Source of the DNA: Halanaerobium hydrogeniformans
GTDB lineage: Bacteria; Bacillota; Halanaerobiia; Halanaerobiales; Halanaerobiaceae
Direction: 5' to 3'
Assembly (NCBI RefSeq): GCF_000166415.1
Contig: NC_014654.1
Span: 806,001-870,000 of the forward strand
DNA length: 64,000 bases
Position 1 is the stretch's first letter; each line of letters opens with the position of its first letter. The notes under the pieces are model-generated. The model made no database searches and was not told the origin of the DNA. It worked only from the letters and a program-made list of their open reading frames with translations. Made by a program: the position numbers and the translations under genes. This document shows positions 25,258 through 33,851 of the stretch, one piece after another.

Positions 25258-25368
25258 CCTTCGAGTTTTTCTGCCTAAAGAAAATAGCTTTCTAAGGTGG
25301 CTAAACCGATGGGTTGAGAAAGAAATGACTCAGCCTCCCGTGCTTGGAAAGAAGAGTAATCTTAAGGA
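25258..25368 (+). promoter_or_regulatory. Molybdenum/tungsten cofactor (Moco/Tuco) riboswitch
   Basis: The core AGAAATGACTCAGCCTCCCG (25321-25340), followed by TGCTTGGAAAG (25341-25351), matches the conserved 3' half of the Moco RNA motif as I recall it from E. coli moaA (AGAAATGACT, GCCTCCCGT, TGGAAAG). The 5' half (GGTGGCTAAACCGATGGGTT, 25297-25316) is short and lacks a long extra hairpin, as in the tungsten-cofactor variant. It lies just before the AOR ribosome site AAGGAGG (25364-25370). ATACC near 25256 could pair with the GGTAT after that site, a possible way to block translation; that pairing is inference. Confidence 0.85.
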
Positions 25369-25378
25369 GGTATAATTA

Positions 25379-27184
25379 ATGGGAAAAATTTATGAATATC
25401 AGGTATTAAGGGTAAATTTAAGTGATGGAGAAATTTCACGCGAAACAATTGCTGGTGAAAATGTTAAAAAGTTTTTAGGTGGGAGAGGTCTCGCTTCTAA
25501 AATGCTTTATGATGAAATTGATCCAAAGGTTGATCCTTTAAGCCCTGAAAACAAGCTTATTTATGCTTCAGGTCTTCTAACAGGTACTGCAGCTTCTACG
25601 GGAGGACGCTATATGGTAATCACCAAGGGTCCTTTAACAGGTACTATTGCAAGTAGTAACTCAGGTGGATTCTTCGGTGCTGAAATGAGATTTAGCGGTA
25701 ATGATATAATTGTATTTGAAGGTAAAGCAGAAAAACCTGTCTATCTATCTCTAAAAGGAGATAAGGCTGAACTCAAAGATGCTTCACATCTGTGGGGTAA
25801 AGGTGTTTATGATACTACAGATATGTTAATTGAAGAATTTGGTGATGAAAAAGCAAGAGTAAGCTGTATCGGTCCTGGTGGAGAAAAACTGGTTAAATTT
25901 GCTTCAATAATGAATGAAAAAGATAGAGCAGCAGGTAGAACCGGTGTTGGAGCAGTTATGGGTTCTAAAAACTTAAAAGCCATAGTTGTTAAAGCTGATG
26001 AAAAACAGGTAGAGTATTTTAAAGATGAGATGATGGAAGTGGTTAAAAAGCAGACTAAAACATTAAAAGAAGATGGAGTTACAGGAGAAGGTCTTCCTGC
26101 CCTGGGTACTAAGGTGCTTGATAATATTATCAACTCACATGGAGCATATCCAAGAAATAACTTCCAGTATGGTACCTTTGCAGATGTTGAAGAGGTATCA
26201 GGAGAAGCTTTAGTAGAAAAAGGCTATCTACAGGGTAATAAAGGATGTTATGGTTGTCCTATCCGCTGTGGTAGACATACCAAACTTCCAAATGGCCAGG
26301 AAGGTGAAGGTCCTGAATACGAAACTGGTTGGGCTTTTGGTGCTGACTGTGGTGTTAATGATTTAAATGCTATAGTTCAGGCAAACTTCCTCTGTAATGA
26401 TTTAGGTTTGGATACAATATCTGCTGGTGCAACCATTGCAGCTGCAATGGAATTATATGAAAAAGGTTATATAGATAAAGATGAACTGGAAAATGGTCCA
26501 GAACTTAAATTTGGTTCTTCAGAATCAGTTATTTATTATACAAGACAGATGGCTTATCGTGAAGGTTTTGGCGACCAGATGGCTGAAGGTTCATATAGAT
26601 TAGCAGAAGCTAAAGGTAATGCAGAACTTTCTATGAGTGTTAAAAAACAGGAATTACCTGCCTATGATCCTCGCGGAATTCAAGGCCAGGGTTTAAATTA
26701 TGCTACCTCTAATCGTGGTGGATGTCATGTAAGAGGATATATGGTTTCTCCAGAGGTATTAGGAGTACCAGAAAAACTTGATCCGCTTGAATTAAAAGGA
26801 AAGCCAGAGTGGGTTAAAATATTCCAGGATCTAACAGCAGTAATTGATTCACTTGGAATGTGCCTCTTTACTTCTTTTGCCCTTGGTTTAGAAGATTATA
26901 CAGAAATAGCTAATGCCGGAACAGAGTTTGATTTTACACCAGAAGAAATGCTGGAAAATGGAGAAAGAATCTGGAACCTGGAGCGTCAGTTTAACCTTGA
27001 AGCAGGTATTACACCTGATCAGGATAAACTTCCTAAGCGCTTTGATGAACCACTTCCAGATGGAACCTTTAGAGGTTCTGCAGCTAAATATAGAGAAATT
27101 CTGCCCGAGTATTATGAAATTCGCGGCTGGCAGGAAGATGGCTGGATTAGTGACGAAAAATTAAGTGAGATGGGATTGAAATAA
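25379..27184 (+). CDS. Tungsten-dependent aldehyde:ferredoxin oxidoreductase (AOR)
   Basis: Oxidises aldehydes to acids with ferredoxin, using a bis-tungstopterin and one [4Fe-4S] cluster, in the cytoplasm. Full length at 601 aa. The N-terminal pterin domain is ~1-210 (FLGGRGLASKMLYDEI, GPLTGTIASSNSGG, AGRTGVGAVMGSKNLKAIVV). Cluster cysteines are C290, C293 and C297 (CYGCPIRC) and C495 (SLGMC). A Moco/Tuco-type riboswitch precedes it. The MoaD/ThiS-like and ThiF/MoeB-like genes follow without gaps, so it is a self-contained tungstoenzyme operon whose radical SAM partner lies upstream of the IS1182 unit. Confidence 0.95.
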   Translation: MGKIYEYQVLRVNLSDGEISRETIAGENVKKFLGGRGLASKMLYDEIDPKVDPLSPENKLIYASGLLTGTAASTGGRYMVITKGPLTGTIASSNSGGFFGAEMRFSGNDIIVFEGKAEKPVYLSLKGDKAELKDASHLWGKGVYDTTDMLIEEFGDEKARVSCIGPGGEKLVKFASIMNEKDRAAGRTGVGAVMGSKNLKAIVVKADEKQVEYFKDEMMEVVKKQTKTLKEDGVTGEGLPALGTKVLDNIINSHGAYPRNNFQYGTFADVEEVSGEALVEKGYLQGNKGCYGCPIRCGRHTKLPNGQEGEGPEYETGWAFGADCGVNDLNAIVQANFLCNDLGLDTISAGATIAAAMELYEKGYIDKDELENGPELKFGSSESVIYYTRQMAYREGFGDQMAEGSYRLAEAKGNAELSMSVKKQELPAYDPRGIQGQGLNYATSNRGGCHVRGYMVSPEVLGVPEKLDPLELKGKPEWVKIFQDLTAVIDSLGMCLFTSFALGLEDYTEIANAGTEFDFTPEEMLENGERIWNLERQFNLEAGITPDQDKLPKRFDEPLPDGTFRGSAAKYREILPEYYEIRGWQEDGWISDEKLSEMGLK

Positions 27185-27466
27185 ATGTCAGTAGAAGTTA
27201 AGTTTCATTCTTTATTTAGAATTAATTTAAAAAGTCGCGGTCACAAATATCAGATTGAAAATGAAATCAATGTAAGAGAATTGATTGATCTACTTGACAG
27301 CGACTATGATGATTATTTTTCTAAAAAATTGTTGGATGCCGGGAAAATTTCTCCCGGCTCCATCATCTTATTAAATGGAGAAAATGTAATCCATTTAGAT
27401 GGTCTGGATACTAAAATTAAAGATGGGGATAAAGTCACTCTATTTCCTCCCTCAGCAGGTGGTTAG
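27185..27466 (+). CDS. MoaD/ThiS-family sulfur carrier protein
   Basis: A 93-aa ubiquitin-fold protein ending in the required Gly-Gly (FPPSAGG), which is adenylated and thiocarboxylated. Its likely use is the dithiolene sulfur of the tungstopterin for the AOR it follows. The ATG directly follows the AOR stop, and the stop is directly followed by the ThiF-like ATG, so the three are translationally coupled. The N-terminal half contains VEVKFHSLFRINLKSRG. A ThiS role is less likely, given the AOR setting. Confidence 0.88.
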   Translation: MSVEVKFHSLFRINLKSRGHKYQIENEINVRELIDLLDSDYDDYFSKKLLDAGKISPGSIILLNGENVIHLDGLDTKIKDGDKVTLFPPSAGG

Positions 27467-28138
27467 ATGCGAGAATATCTTAAAAGACAGAAAAAACTAT
27501 TTAGCAGTGAGGAAAGAAAAATAATGGCAGGCTTAAATGTAATGCTCGCTGGTACAGGAGGTCTTGGCACAAATCTAGCAGTTCAGCTGCAGAGAATTGG
27601 GGTTAATAAAATCTATCTTTATGATTATGACAAAGTAGAAGTCTCCAACTTAAACCGGCAGATTTGTTATGGCCGTGATGATATTGGTAAAGCCAAGGTA
27701 GACTGTGCTGCAGAATTCTTAAAGAAATTTAAGCTTGATACTGAAATAGTTGCTAAAAATGAAAAAATTAGAGAAGACATGGAACTGCCTGATGATTTAG
27801 ATATAATTTTTGATGCTCTTGATAACTTTAATACCAGATTTATCGTAGATAAGCTGGCTCAAAAGTATGAGCTTCCCTTTATTCATGCCGGGGTTGAAAA
27901 TTTTTTCGCTCAGATAATGCTGATTCTACCCGAGAGTGAAAAGAGACTCAAGGATATCTTTGCCGGAGCAGAAAAAGATGAAGTGCCGGCAGTATTTTCA
28001 CCTGCAGTTACTATAGCCGCTTCTTTTCAGGTGCTTGAAGCATTAAAATATCTATTGGGCAGGGATAATTATTTAAGTGATAGTATTTTGCATCTTGATT
28101 TTATGAATTCAGAAATAGAAAAAATAGAGTTAAAATAA
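27467..28138 (+). CDS. ThiF/MoeB/HesA-family adenylyltransferase
   Basis: A 223-aa E1-like enzyme that should activate the C-terminal glycine of the adjacent MoaD-like carrier. It has the nucleotide-binding loop AGTGGLGTNLA (~residues 28-38), the DYDKVEVSNLNRQ block (~53-65), and DALDNFNTRF (~110-119). No zinc CxxC pairs are seen, so it belongs to a shorter subgroup. It is the last gene of the AOR operon, followed by a terminator. Confidence 0.9.
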   Translation: MREYLKRQKKLFSSEERKIMAGLNVMLAGTGGLGTNLAVQLQRIGVNKIYLYDYDKVEVSNLNRQICYGRDDIGKAKVDCAAEFLKKFKLDTEIVAKNEKIREDMELPDDLDIIFDALDNFNTRFIVDKLAQKYELPFIHAGVENFFAQIMLILPESEKRLKDIFAGAEKDEVPAVFSPAVTIAASFQVLEALKYLLGRDNYLSDSILHLDFMNSEIEKIELK

Positions 28139-28164
28139 CTTGACTTAAATATTTGATCTTAATT

Positions 28165-28200
28165 AAGCCCTGTTTTTAAAAATGGGGCTTTTTGTTTTTT
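28165..28200 (+). terminator. Rho-independent terminator of the AOR operon
   Basis: AAGCCC (28165-28170) pairs with GGGCTT (28185-28190), followed by TTTGTTTTTT. Confidence 0.85.
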
Positions 28201-28217
28201 AAAAAGGAGGTAATTTT

Positions 28218-28967
28218 ATGCAGGCAGAAGTATATCATCTTTATCACAGTGGAACAGCAGTTAAAATTGACAATAAGCTTTTTATCTTCGATTACTATAA
28301 TGACCAGCCAATGAAATCAGAAAAAGGTAGTTCTTTAGAACGAGGAGTTATTAGAGAAGAGAGCTTTTCTAGAATAGAAAAGGCCTATGTTTTTGTTTCT
28401 CATGACCATCATGACCACTATAATAAGGTGATTTTTAAGTGGGAAGATTACTGTGAAAATATCAAATATATACTGGCAGACCAGGTTTCATTAACTAATC
28501 AATTAGCACAGAAAGAAAACTTATTTACAATAGCTAAAGATCAAAGCTTAGAATTAGAAGCAATTAAGGTTAAGGCTCTTGGCAGCACAGATAAGGGAGT
28601 ATCTTTTCTAGTAAAGAGTGATAATATAAATATATTCCATGCCGGTGATCTAAACTGGTGGAAGTGGAAAAAGTTTACCCCCAAAGTACAAAAAAAAGAA
28701 GAGCAGGACTATAAAAGAGAGGTTAATAAGTTAAAAGGCGAAAAAATAGATATTGCCTTTGTGCCTGTTGACCCTCGTTTAGAAGAAAATTATTATCTTG
28801 CCGGTCAATATTTTATTGAAGAAATAAAACCGGAGCTTTTTGTACCTATTCACTTTTCAAATAATTTTGAGGTTACAGCAAATTTTGCCGAAAAAATGCT
28901 GAAAGAAGGGCTCGATTACAGCAAAATTGCAAAAATTAATTCTCGTGGAGAAAAAATTATTTATTAA
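28218..28967 (+). CDS. MBL-fold metallo-hydrolase
   Basis: A 249-aa metallo-beta-lactamase-fold protein. The metal-binding HxHxDH is clear as SHDHHDHYN near residues 61-69. A further ligand region is FHAGDLNWWKWKK (~138-150), and the C-terminal PIHFSNNF holds a histidine. It has no signal peptide, so it is cytoplasmic. Ribosome site AAGGAGG. It is close to the UlaG-like/YycJ-like hydrolase group, but the substrate is unknown. The DUF1028 gene follows after 23 bp. Confidence 0.85.
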   Translation: MQAEVYHLYHSGTAVKIDNKLFIFDYYNDQPMKSEKGSSLERGVIREESFSRIEKAYVFVSHDHHDHYNKVIFKWEDYCENIKYILADQVSLTNQLAQKENLFTIAKDQSLELEAIKVKALGSTDKGVSFLVKSDNINIFHAGDLNWWKWKKFTPKVQKKEEQDYKREVNKLKGEKIDIAFVPVDPRLEENYYLAGQYFIEEIKPELFVPIHFSNNFEVTANFAEKMLKEGLDYSKIAKINSRGEKIIY

Positions 28968-28990
28968 AATAATCTCAAGAGGTGTAAAAA

Positions 28991-29641
28991 ATGGTCCAGA
29001 GAAATTTAATCTCAACTTTTTCCATAATCGCCTATGATCCAGAAAGCAAAGAACATGGAGTTGCTGTACAATCAAAGTTTCTGGCAGTTGGCTCAATGGT
29101 TCCCTGGGCCAGAGCAAAAGTTGGGGCAGTAGCTACTCAGGCCTGGGGAAATCCTTCTTTTGGGCCTAAAGCACTTGATCTGCTTGAAAAAGGGAAGAGC
29201 CCTGAGGAGGTTATTGAAATTCTGAAAGCTTCTGATCCGGGGATCGATTACAGGCAATTTGCAGTAATAGATGCTAAGGGTAGAACAGCAGCTTATACCG
29301 GTTCAGAGTGTTCGGACTGGGCAGGAGAAATAACTGGGAAAAATTATTCGGTGCAGGGAAATGTCTTAGTGAATGAAAAAACCCTGCAGGCTATGGCAGA
29401 TAGTTTTGAAAATAGCAGAGGAGCTTTAGCAGAGCGGCTTGTTAAAAGTTTAAGAGCAGGTCAATTTGCCGGAGGAGATAAAAGAGGCAGACAGGCAGCA
29501 GCCCTTTTTGTTGTAAAAGAGGGTGGAGGGATTGGTGGTTTTGATGACCGCTATATTGATCTGAGAGTAGATGATCATCCTCAACCAATTGAAGAACTTT
29601 CTCGTTTATTAAAGCTTTTTTATGAGCAAAGGGATAATTAA
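28991..29641 (+). CDS. DUF1028 family protein (Ntn-hydrolase-like)
   Basis: A 216-aa protein with the DUF1028 pattern: STFSIIAYDPESKEHGVAVQSKFLAVGSMVPWARAKVGAVATQAW at residues ~8-52, GPKALDLLEKGKSPEEVIEILKASD, and GSECSDWAGEITGKNYSVQGN (~102-122). Members have an Ntn-hydrolase-type fold. Their reaction is not established; links to uric acid or amide hydrolysis have been suggested. Ribosome site AGAGGTG. It probably shares a transcript with the MBL-fold gene. Confidence 0.88.
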   Translation: MVQRNLISTFSIIAYDPESKEHGVAVQSKFLAVGSMVPWARAKVGAVATQAWGNPSFGPKALDLLEKGKSPEEVIEILKASDPGIDYRQFAVIDAKGRTAAYTGSECSDWAGEITGKNYSVQGNVLVNEKTLQAMADSFENSRGALAERLVKSLRAGQFAGGDKRGRQAAALFVVKEGGGIGGFDDRYIDLRVDDHPQPIEELSRLLKLFYEQRDN

Positions 29642-29722
29642 ATATTAAATTTAAAAATTCTTCTAAAGAAAACTAACTGATTAATAATTTAGAGATTATT
29701 ATTTTAATGAAGGAGGATTAAA

Positions 29723-30667
29723 ATGACCGATATTATTACCTTAGGGGAAGCTTTAATAGACTTTACCCCACTTGATAAAGGAAATAGAGATTTCCGCAAA
29801 AATCCAGGTGGTGCTCCAACAAATGTAGCTGTAGCTTTAAGTAGACTGGGAGTAGATGTCAGTTTTATCGGTAAGGTTGGAGACGATGTTCTGGGTAGAT
29901 TTTTAGTAAATAAGTTAAAATCAGAAGCCGTTAACATAGATAATATGCTTTTAACTGATGAAGCCAAAACCGCCATAACTTTTGTTACTCTAAAAGAAGA
30001 TGGAGACCGCAGTTTTGATTTCTACATTGATCCGAGTGCAGATCGTTTTTTAAGGAAAGAGGAAATAGATAGAGAATTGTTTAATGAGGCTGAAATTTTT
30101 CATTTTGGTTCTATATCATTGATCGATGAGCCTGCTAGATCTGCTACTAAAAAGGCTATAGAGCTGGCCCATAAAAATGAAATGCTGGTCTCATATGATC
30201 CAAATTTAAGAGAAATGCTCTGGGATTCTCTTGCTGAAGCAAAAGAAATGATCTTATCAGTTATGGAGAGTATAGATATTTTAAAAGTTTCAGAAGAAGA
30301 ATTAGAGTTTTTAACAGGCAAAAAAGATATAAGTGAAGGCACAGCAGAGATTTATAGAAAATATCAAATTCCCCTGATTTTTATCAGCTGTGGCAGTGAG
30401 GGTTCATATTATCATTATGAAAATGAACTTTTCTTTAGTCCGGCTTTTCAGATAGATGCTGTTGATACTACTGGAGCGGGAGATGCTTTTGTTTCTGCTG
30501 TTTTATATAAGATATTAAAGTCAGAAAAAGATATTTCAGAAATGGAACATTCTTATTTAGAAAAAACTCTTAAACTGGCCAATTATTCCGGATCACTTAC
30601 TGCTTCTGCCAGTGGAGCTATGGCAGCTTTACCTACTTTAAAAGAATTAGAGGCTTTAGAAATTTAA
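29723..30667 (+). CDS. PfkB-family sugar kinase, fructokinase-like
   Basis: A 314-aa ribokinase-fold kinase. LGEALIDFTP and RKNPGGAPTNVAVALSRLG (~residues 28-46) are the first PfkB signature in the form seen in fructokinases. The second signature, VDTTGAGDAFVSAVLY (~246-261), carries the catalytic Asp. Fructose is the most likely substrate, but ketodeoxygluconate kinases look similar. AAGGAGG ribosome site. It stands alone, with no transport genes next to it. Confidence 0.87.
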   Translation: MTDIITLGEALIDFTPLDKGNRDFRKNPGGAPTNVAVALSRLGVDVSFIGKVGDDVLGRFLVNKLKSEAVNIDNMLLTDEAKTAITFVTLKEDGDRSFDFYIDPSADRFLRKEEIDRELFNEAEIFHFGSISLIDEPARSATKKAIELAHKNEMLVSYDPNLREMLWDSLAEAKEMILSVMESIDILKVSEEELEFLTGKKDISEGTAEIYRKYQIPLIFISCGSEGSYYHYENELFFSPAFQIDAVDTTGAGDAFVSAVLYKILKSEKDISEMEHSYLEKTLKLANYSGSLTASASGAMAALPTLKELEALEI

Positions 30668-30684
30668 GAAATATTTTTAATCAC

Positions 30685-30713
30685 TTGCAAAAATTAAAAA
30701 AATACTATATAAT
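30685..30713 (+). promoter_or_regulatory. Promoter of the argG T-box leader
   Basis: TTGCAA (30685-30690), a 17-nt spacer and TATAAT (30708-30713), just before the T-box leader. Confidence 0.65.
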
Positions 30714-30724
30714 ACTTAAAAATA

Positions 30725-30968
30725 AACAATAATAAATCCTGTGACTAGAAATAGTAGGAAAAAAATAAAAGTCAGCGAATCGAGGATGGTGTGAGCTCGA
30801 GTAGAGGTTTTTTCTGAACGCATCTGTGAGGATTTTTCTTGAAATAAGTAGGGAAAAACGTAGAACTGCGTTAAATTAACTTAAAGTGGATAAATTTTAT
30901 TTATCAAGCAGAGTGGTACCACGGAATTAACCTGTCTCTATTAATTGGAGGCGGGTTTTTTAAATTTT
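30725..30968 (+). promoter_or_regulatory. T-box leader upstream of argGH
   Basis: The T-box sequence AGAGTGGTACCACGG (30910-30924) is unmistakable. Stem I features precede it: GGATGGTGTGAGCTC at 30784-30798 and an AGTAGAGG loop element. The specifier loop TGAACGCATC (30815-30824) reads CGC (arginine) at 30819-30821 if the codon follows GAA directly. The leader ends in a terminator (30930-30967; ACCTGTCTC against GGAGGCGGGT, then T residues). Uncharged tRNA-Arg should therefore turn on argG and argH. GCA (alanine) is the alternative reading one base over, but it does not fit the genes. Confidence 0.92.
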
Positions 30969-31033
30969 ATCTGGCTGGAATTATTAAAAGTTTTAAAAAG
31001 CTAGTAATCAAAATTGAGGAGGAAGATATTAAA

Positions 31034-32248
31034 ATGAAGATTGAAAAAGACAAGATCAACAAAATTTTATTGGCCTATTCTGGTGGTTTAGATACCTCAG
31101 TAGCTATTAAATGGCTGCAGGATAAATATGATGCAGAAATCATAACCTATACTGCTGATTTAGGTCAAAAACAGGACTGGGATGAAGTTGAAGCAAAGGC
31201 ACTTAAAACAGGGGCTTCTAAAGCATATATCGATGATATCAGAGAAGAATTTATTACTGATTATGTTTACCCGGCTTTAAAGGTAAATGCCTTATATCAG
31301 GAAAAATATCCCCTTGCCACAGCCTTAGCCAGACCTTTAATTGCTAAAAGAATGGTCGAGGTTGCTAAAAAAGAAAATGTAGATGCACTTGCTCACGGCT
31401 GTACAGGTAAAGGTAATGACCAGGTAAGATTTGAGGTTACCTTTAAAGCACTTGCACCTGAACTTGCAATTTTAGCACCACTTAGAGACTGGGGTTTTAC
31501 CTCTAGAGATGACGAAATAGAGTATGCAGCAGAAAACAATATTGATGTTAAAGCTACCAAAGATAGTCCTTACAGTATTGATCAAAATCTCTGGGGAGTC
31601 AGCATAGAATGCGGTATTTTAGAAGATCCCTGGGCTGAACCACCTTCTGATGCCTATCTCTGGACAAAGGATGTAGATGATACTCCTGAAGAGCCTAAAT
31701 ATATTGAAATCGAATTTGAAAAAGGAGTTCCAACTGCAGTTGATGGAGAAAAATTATCTCCAATCCAAATAGTAAACAAGTTGAATGAAGCTGGTTCTGA
31801 ATATGGAGTTGGCAGGATTGATATGGTAGAAGATAGGCTGGTTGGAATTAAGTCAAGGGAGATCTATGAAGCTCCTGCAGGTGAAATTCTAATCACAGCT
31901 CACAAAGCCTTAGAATCTCTTACCTTAGATAGGGAGAGCAAAAACTATAAAGCAGAAATGGCCGCTAAATATGCAGAACTATGCTATTATGGTCTCTGGT
32001 TTTCACCGCTGAGAGATGCCTTAGATGCTTTTGTAGATAAAACTCAAAGCTATGTAAGTGGAACAGTTAAGGTTAAACTTTATAAAGGTAACTGTACTCT
32101 GGCTGGAAGAAAATCAGATTACTCCTTATATGACCACGGGCTTGCCACTTATGATGAAAGTGATGTTTTTGATCATGAATCAGCAGCTGGCTTTATCAAC
32201 CTCTGGGCATTACCTGTTCAGGTTGCAAATGAAAAAAATAGAAAATAA
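31034..32248 (+). CDS. argG: Argininosuccinate synthase
   Basis: Condenses citrulline and aspartate with ATP. The 404-aa protein has the PP-loop AYSGGLDTSVAIKWL near residues 14-28, AHGCTGKGNDQVRFE (~116-130), SPYSIDQNLWG (~175-185) and the C-terminal YGLWFSPLRDALDAFVD. Ribosome site GAGGAGGA. It is preceded by the T-box leader and followed after 16 bp by argH, so the last two steps of arginine synthesis respond to tRNA-Arg charging. Confidence 0.97.
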   Translation: MKIEKDKINKILLAYSGGLDTSVAIKWLQDKYDAEIITYTADLGQKQDWDEVEAKALKTGASKAYIDDIREEFITDYVYPALKVNALYQEKYPLATALARPLIAKRMVEVAKKENVDALAHGCTGKGNDQVRFEVTFKALAPELAILAPLRDWGFTSRDDEIEYAAENNIDVKATKDSPYSIDQNLWGVSIECGILEDPWAEPPSDAYLWTKDVDDTPEEPKYIEIEFEKGVPTAVDGEKLSPIQIVNKLNEAGSEYGVGRIDMVEDRLVGIKSREIYEAPAGEILITAHKALESLTLDRESKNYKAEMAAKYAELCYYGLWFSPLRDALDAFVDKTQSYVSGTVKVKLYKGNCTLAGRKSDYSLYDHGLATYDESDVFDHESAAGFINLWALPVQVANEKNRK

Positions 32249-32264
32249 TTAAAGGGTGAATAAA

Positions 32265-33659
32265 ATGAAATTATGGGGAGGCCGCTTTGAAGGCGGAATT
32301 TCTGAAAAGATGGATAGATTTAATGCTTCACTGCCCTTTGATATAAATCTTTTGGAATATGATATCGAGGGCAGTCTGGCCCATGTTAAAATGCTGGGTA
32401 GAGAAGGAATTATTTCCGAATCTGAAGCTGAAAAGATAATCTTAGGCCTTAAAGAACTAAAAGCTGAATTATTAGAGGAATTAGAAAAAGACAAATTAGA
32501 TTTAAGCCAGGCGGAAGATATTCACAGTCTGGTTGAGATGAGATTAACAGAAAAAATCGGAGCTGTTGCTGGAAAACTGCATACAGGTAGAAGTAGAAAT
32601 GACCAGGTAGCTCTTGATATGAGGCTTTATCTGCGTGATCAGACTGCTGATATCAAAGCTTTGATCAAAGCTTTTATGAAAGTATTGCTTGAACTTGCCG
32701 GTGAACATACAGAAACTGTTATGCCCGGTTATACTCATTTGCAGAGGGCCCAGGCTTTAACCTTTGGTCACCACCTTCTGGCCTATTACTTTAAATTAAA
32801 ACGTGATTATGAGCGGTTTGAGGATGCTGAAAAAAGAATTAATGTGTCCCCACTTGGTTCTGGAGCACTGGCAGGTAGCTCTTTTAAGCTTGATCGTGAA
32901 TTTACAGCTAAAGAACTAGGGTTTGCTAGAGCCTGTGAAAACTCTTTAGATGGGGTCAGTGATAGAGATTTTGTGCTTGAGTTTTTGGCTGTAGCTTCTA
33001 ATCTAATGTTACATTTAAGCAGGTTAAGTGAAGAAATTATTCTCTGGAATGCAGCAGAATTTTCTTTTATAGAGTTAGCTGATCAATATACAACAGGCAG
33101 TTCTATTATGCCTCAAAAAAAGAATCCTGACCTGGCCGAGTTAGTCAGAGGCAAAAGCGGTAGAGTAATCGGCAGCTTAAATCAATTGATGATTACGATT
33201 AAAGGTCTTCCTTTAGCCTATAACAAGGATTTACAGGAAGATAAAGAAGGACTTTTTGATAGTGTGGCAACAGTTAAGCTGATTTTAGAATTATATCCTG
33301 AAATGCTTAAAACCATGAAGGTAAATAAAGAAAAAATGAAAAAAGCTGCAGAAACAGGTTTTCTCAATGCTACTGAACTGGCCGATTATCTGGCCGCAGA
33401 AGGTATACCTTTCCGTAAAGCTCACCAGATAGTTGGGAAGGCGGTATTATTTGCAGCTGAAAAAGATAAAGAATTAGAACAATTAAATTTAGAAGACTGG
33501 CAGTCATTATTTTCTGGAATTATAGAAGTTGACCAGAAGAAGTTAAAAGAGATCTTAGCTGTAGAAGCTGCTGTCAATTCTCATGCAACAAAAGGTGGAC
33601 CTGCTTTTAAAGAAACAAAGCGGGTTATTGCTGAAGAAAGAAGTTTTTTTGATGATTAA
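32265..33659 (+). CDS. argH: Argininosuccinate lyase
   Basis: Splits argininosuccinate into arginine and fumarate. The 464-aa protein starts KLWGGRFEGGISEKMDRFNASLPFD and carries HTGRSRNDQVALDMRLYLRD (~105-124), TVMPGYTHLQRAQ (~155-167) and the superfamily signature GSSIMPQKKNPD (~280). I choose the ATG at 32265, 6 nt after AAAGGGTG; the GTG at 32256 lies inside that ribosome site. Fumarate made here could feed the fumarase gene at 48744. Confidence 0.96.
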   Translation: MKLWGGRFEGGISEKMDRFNASLPFDINLLEYDIEGSLAHVKMLGREGIISESEAEKIILGLKELKAELLEELEKDKLDLSQAEDIHSLVEMRLTEKIGAVAGKLHTGRSRNDQVALDMRLYLRDQTADIKALIKAFMKVLLELAGEHTETVMPGYTHLQRAQALTFGHHLLAYYFKLKRDYERFEDAEKRINVSPLGSGALAGSSFKLDREFTAKELGFARACENSLDGVSDRDFVLEFLAVASNLMLHLSRLSEEIILWNAAEFSFIELADQYTTGSSIMPQKKNPDLAELVRGKSGRVIGSLNQLMITIKGLPLAYNKDLQEDKEGLFDSVATVKLILELYPEMLKTMKVNKEKMKKAAETGFLNATELADYLAAEGIPFRKAHQIVGKAVLFAAEKDKELEQLNLEDWQSLFSGIIEVDQKKLKEILAVEAAVNSHATKGGPAFKETKRVIAEERSFFDD

Positions 33660-33688
33660 TTATTAAAAATCAATATAGATATTAATTT

Positions 33689-33728
33689 ACCCCCATTAGA
33701 TTTAAATATATTTCTAATTGGGGGTTTT
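33689..33728 (+). terminator. Rho-independent terminator after argH
   Basis: ACCCCCATTAGA (33689-33700) pairs with TCTAATTGGGGGT (33713-33725), a long stem with one G-T position, followed by TTT. Confidence 0.85.
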
Positions 33729-33851
33729 AATTTTAGCTAAAAAGCATTAAAATATACTTAGAAGCTGAAAAAGTTCTTAAATTATTCTGGAAAATTTAGC
33801 CGAGCCGACATTTCAAATTTAAGCTCAATTTGATGAGCAGGAGGAATAAAA

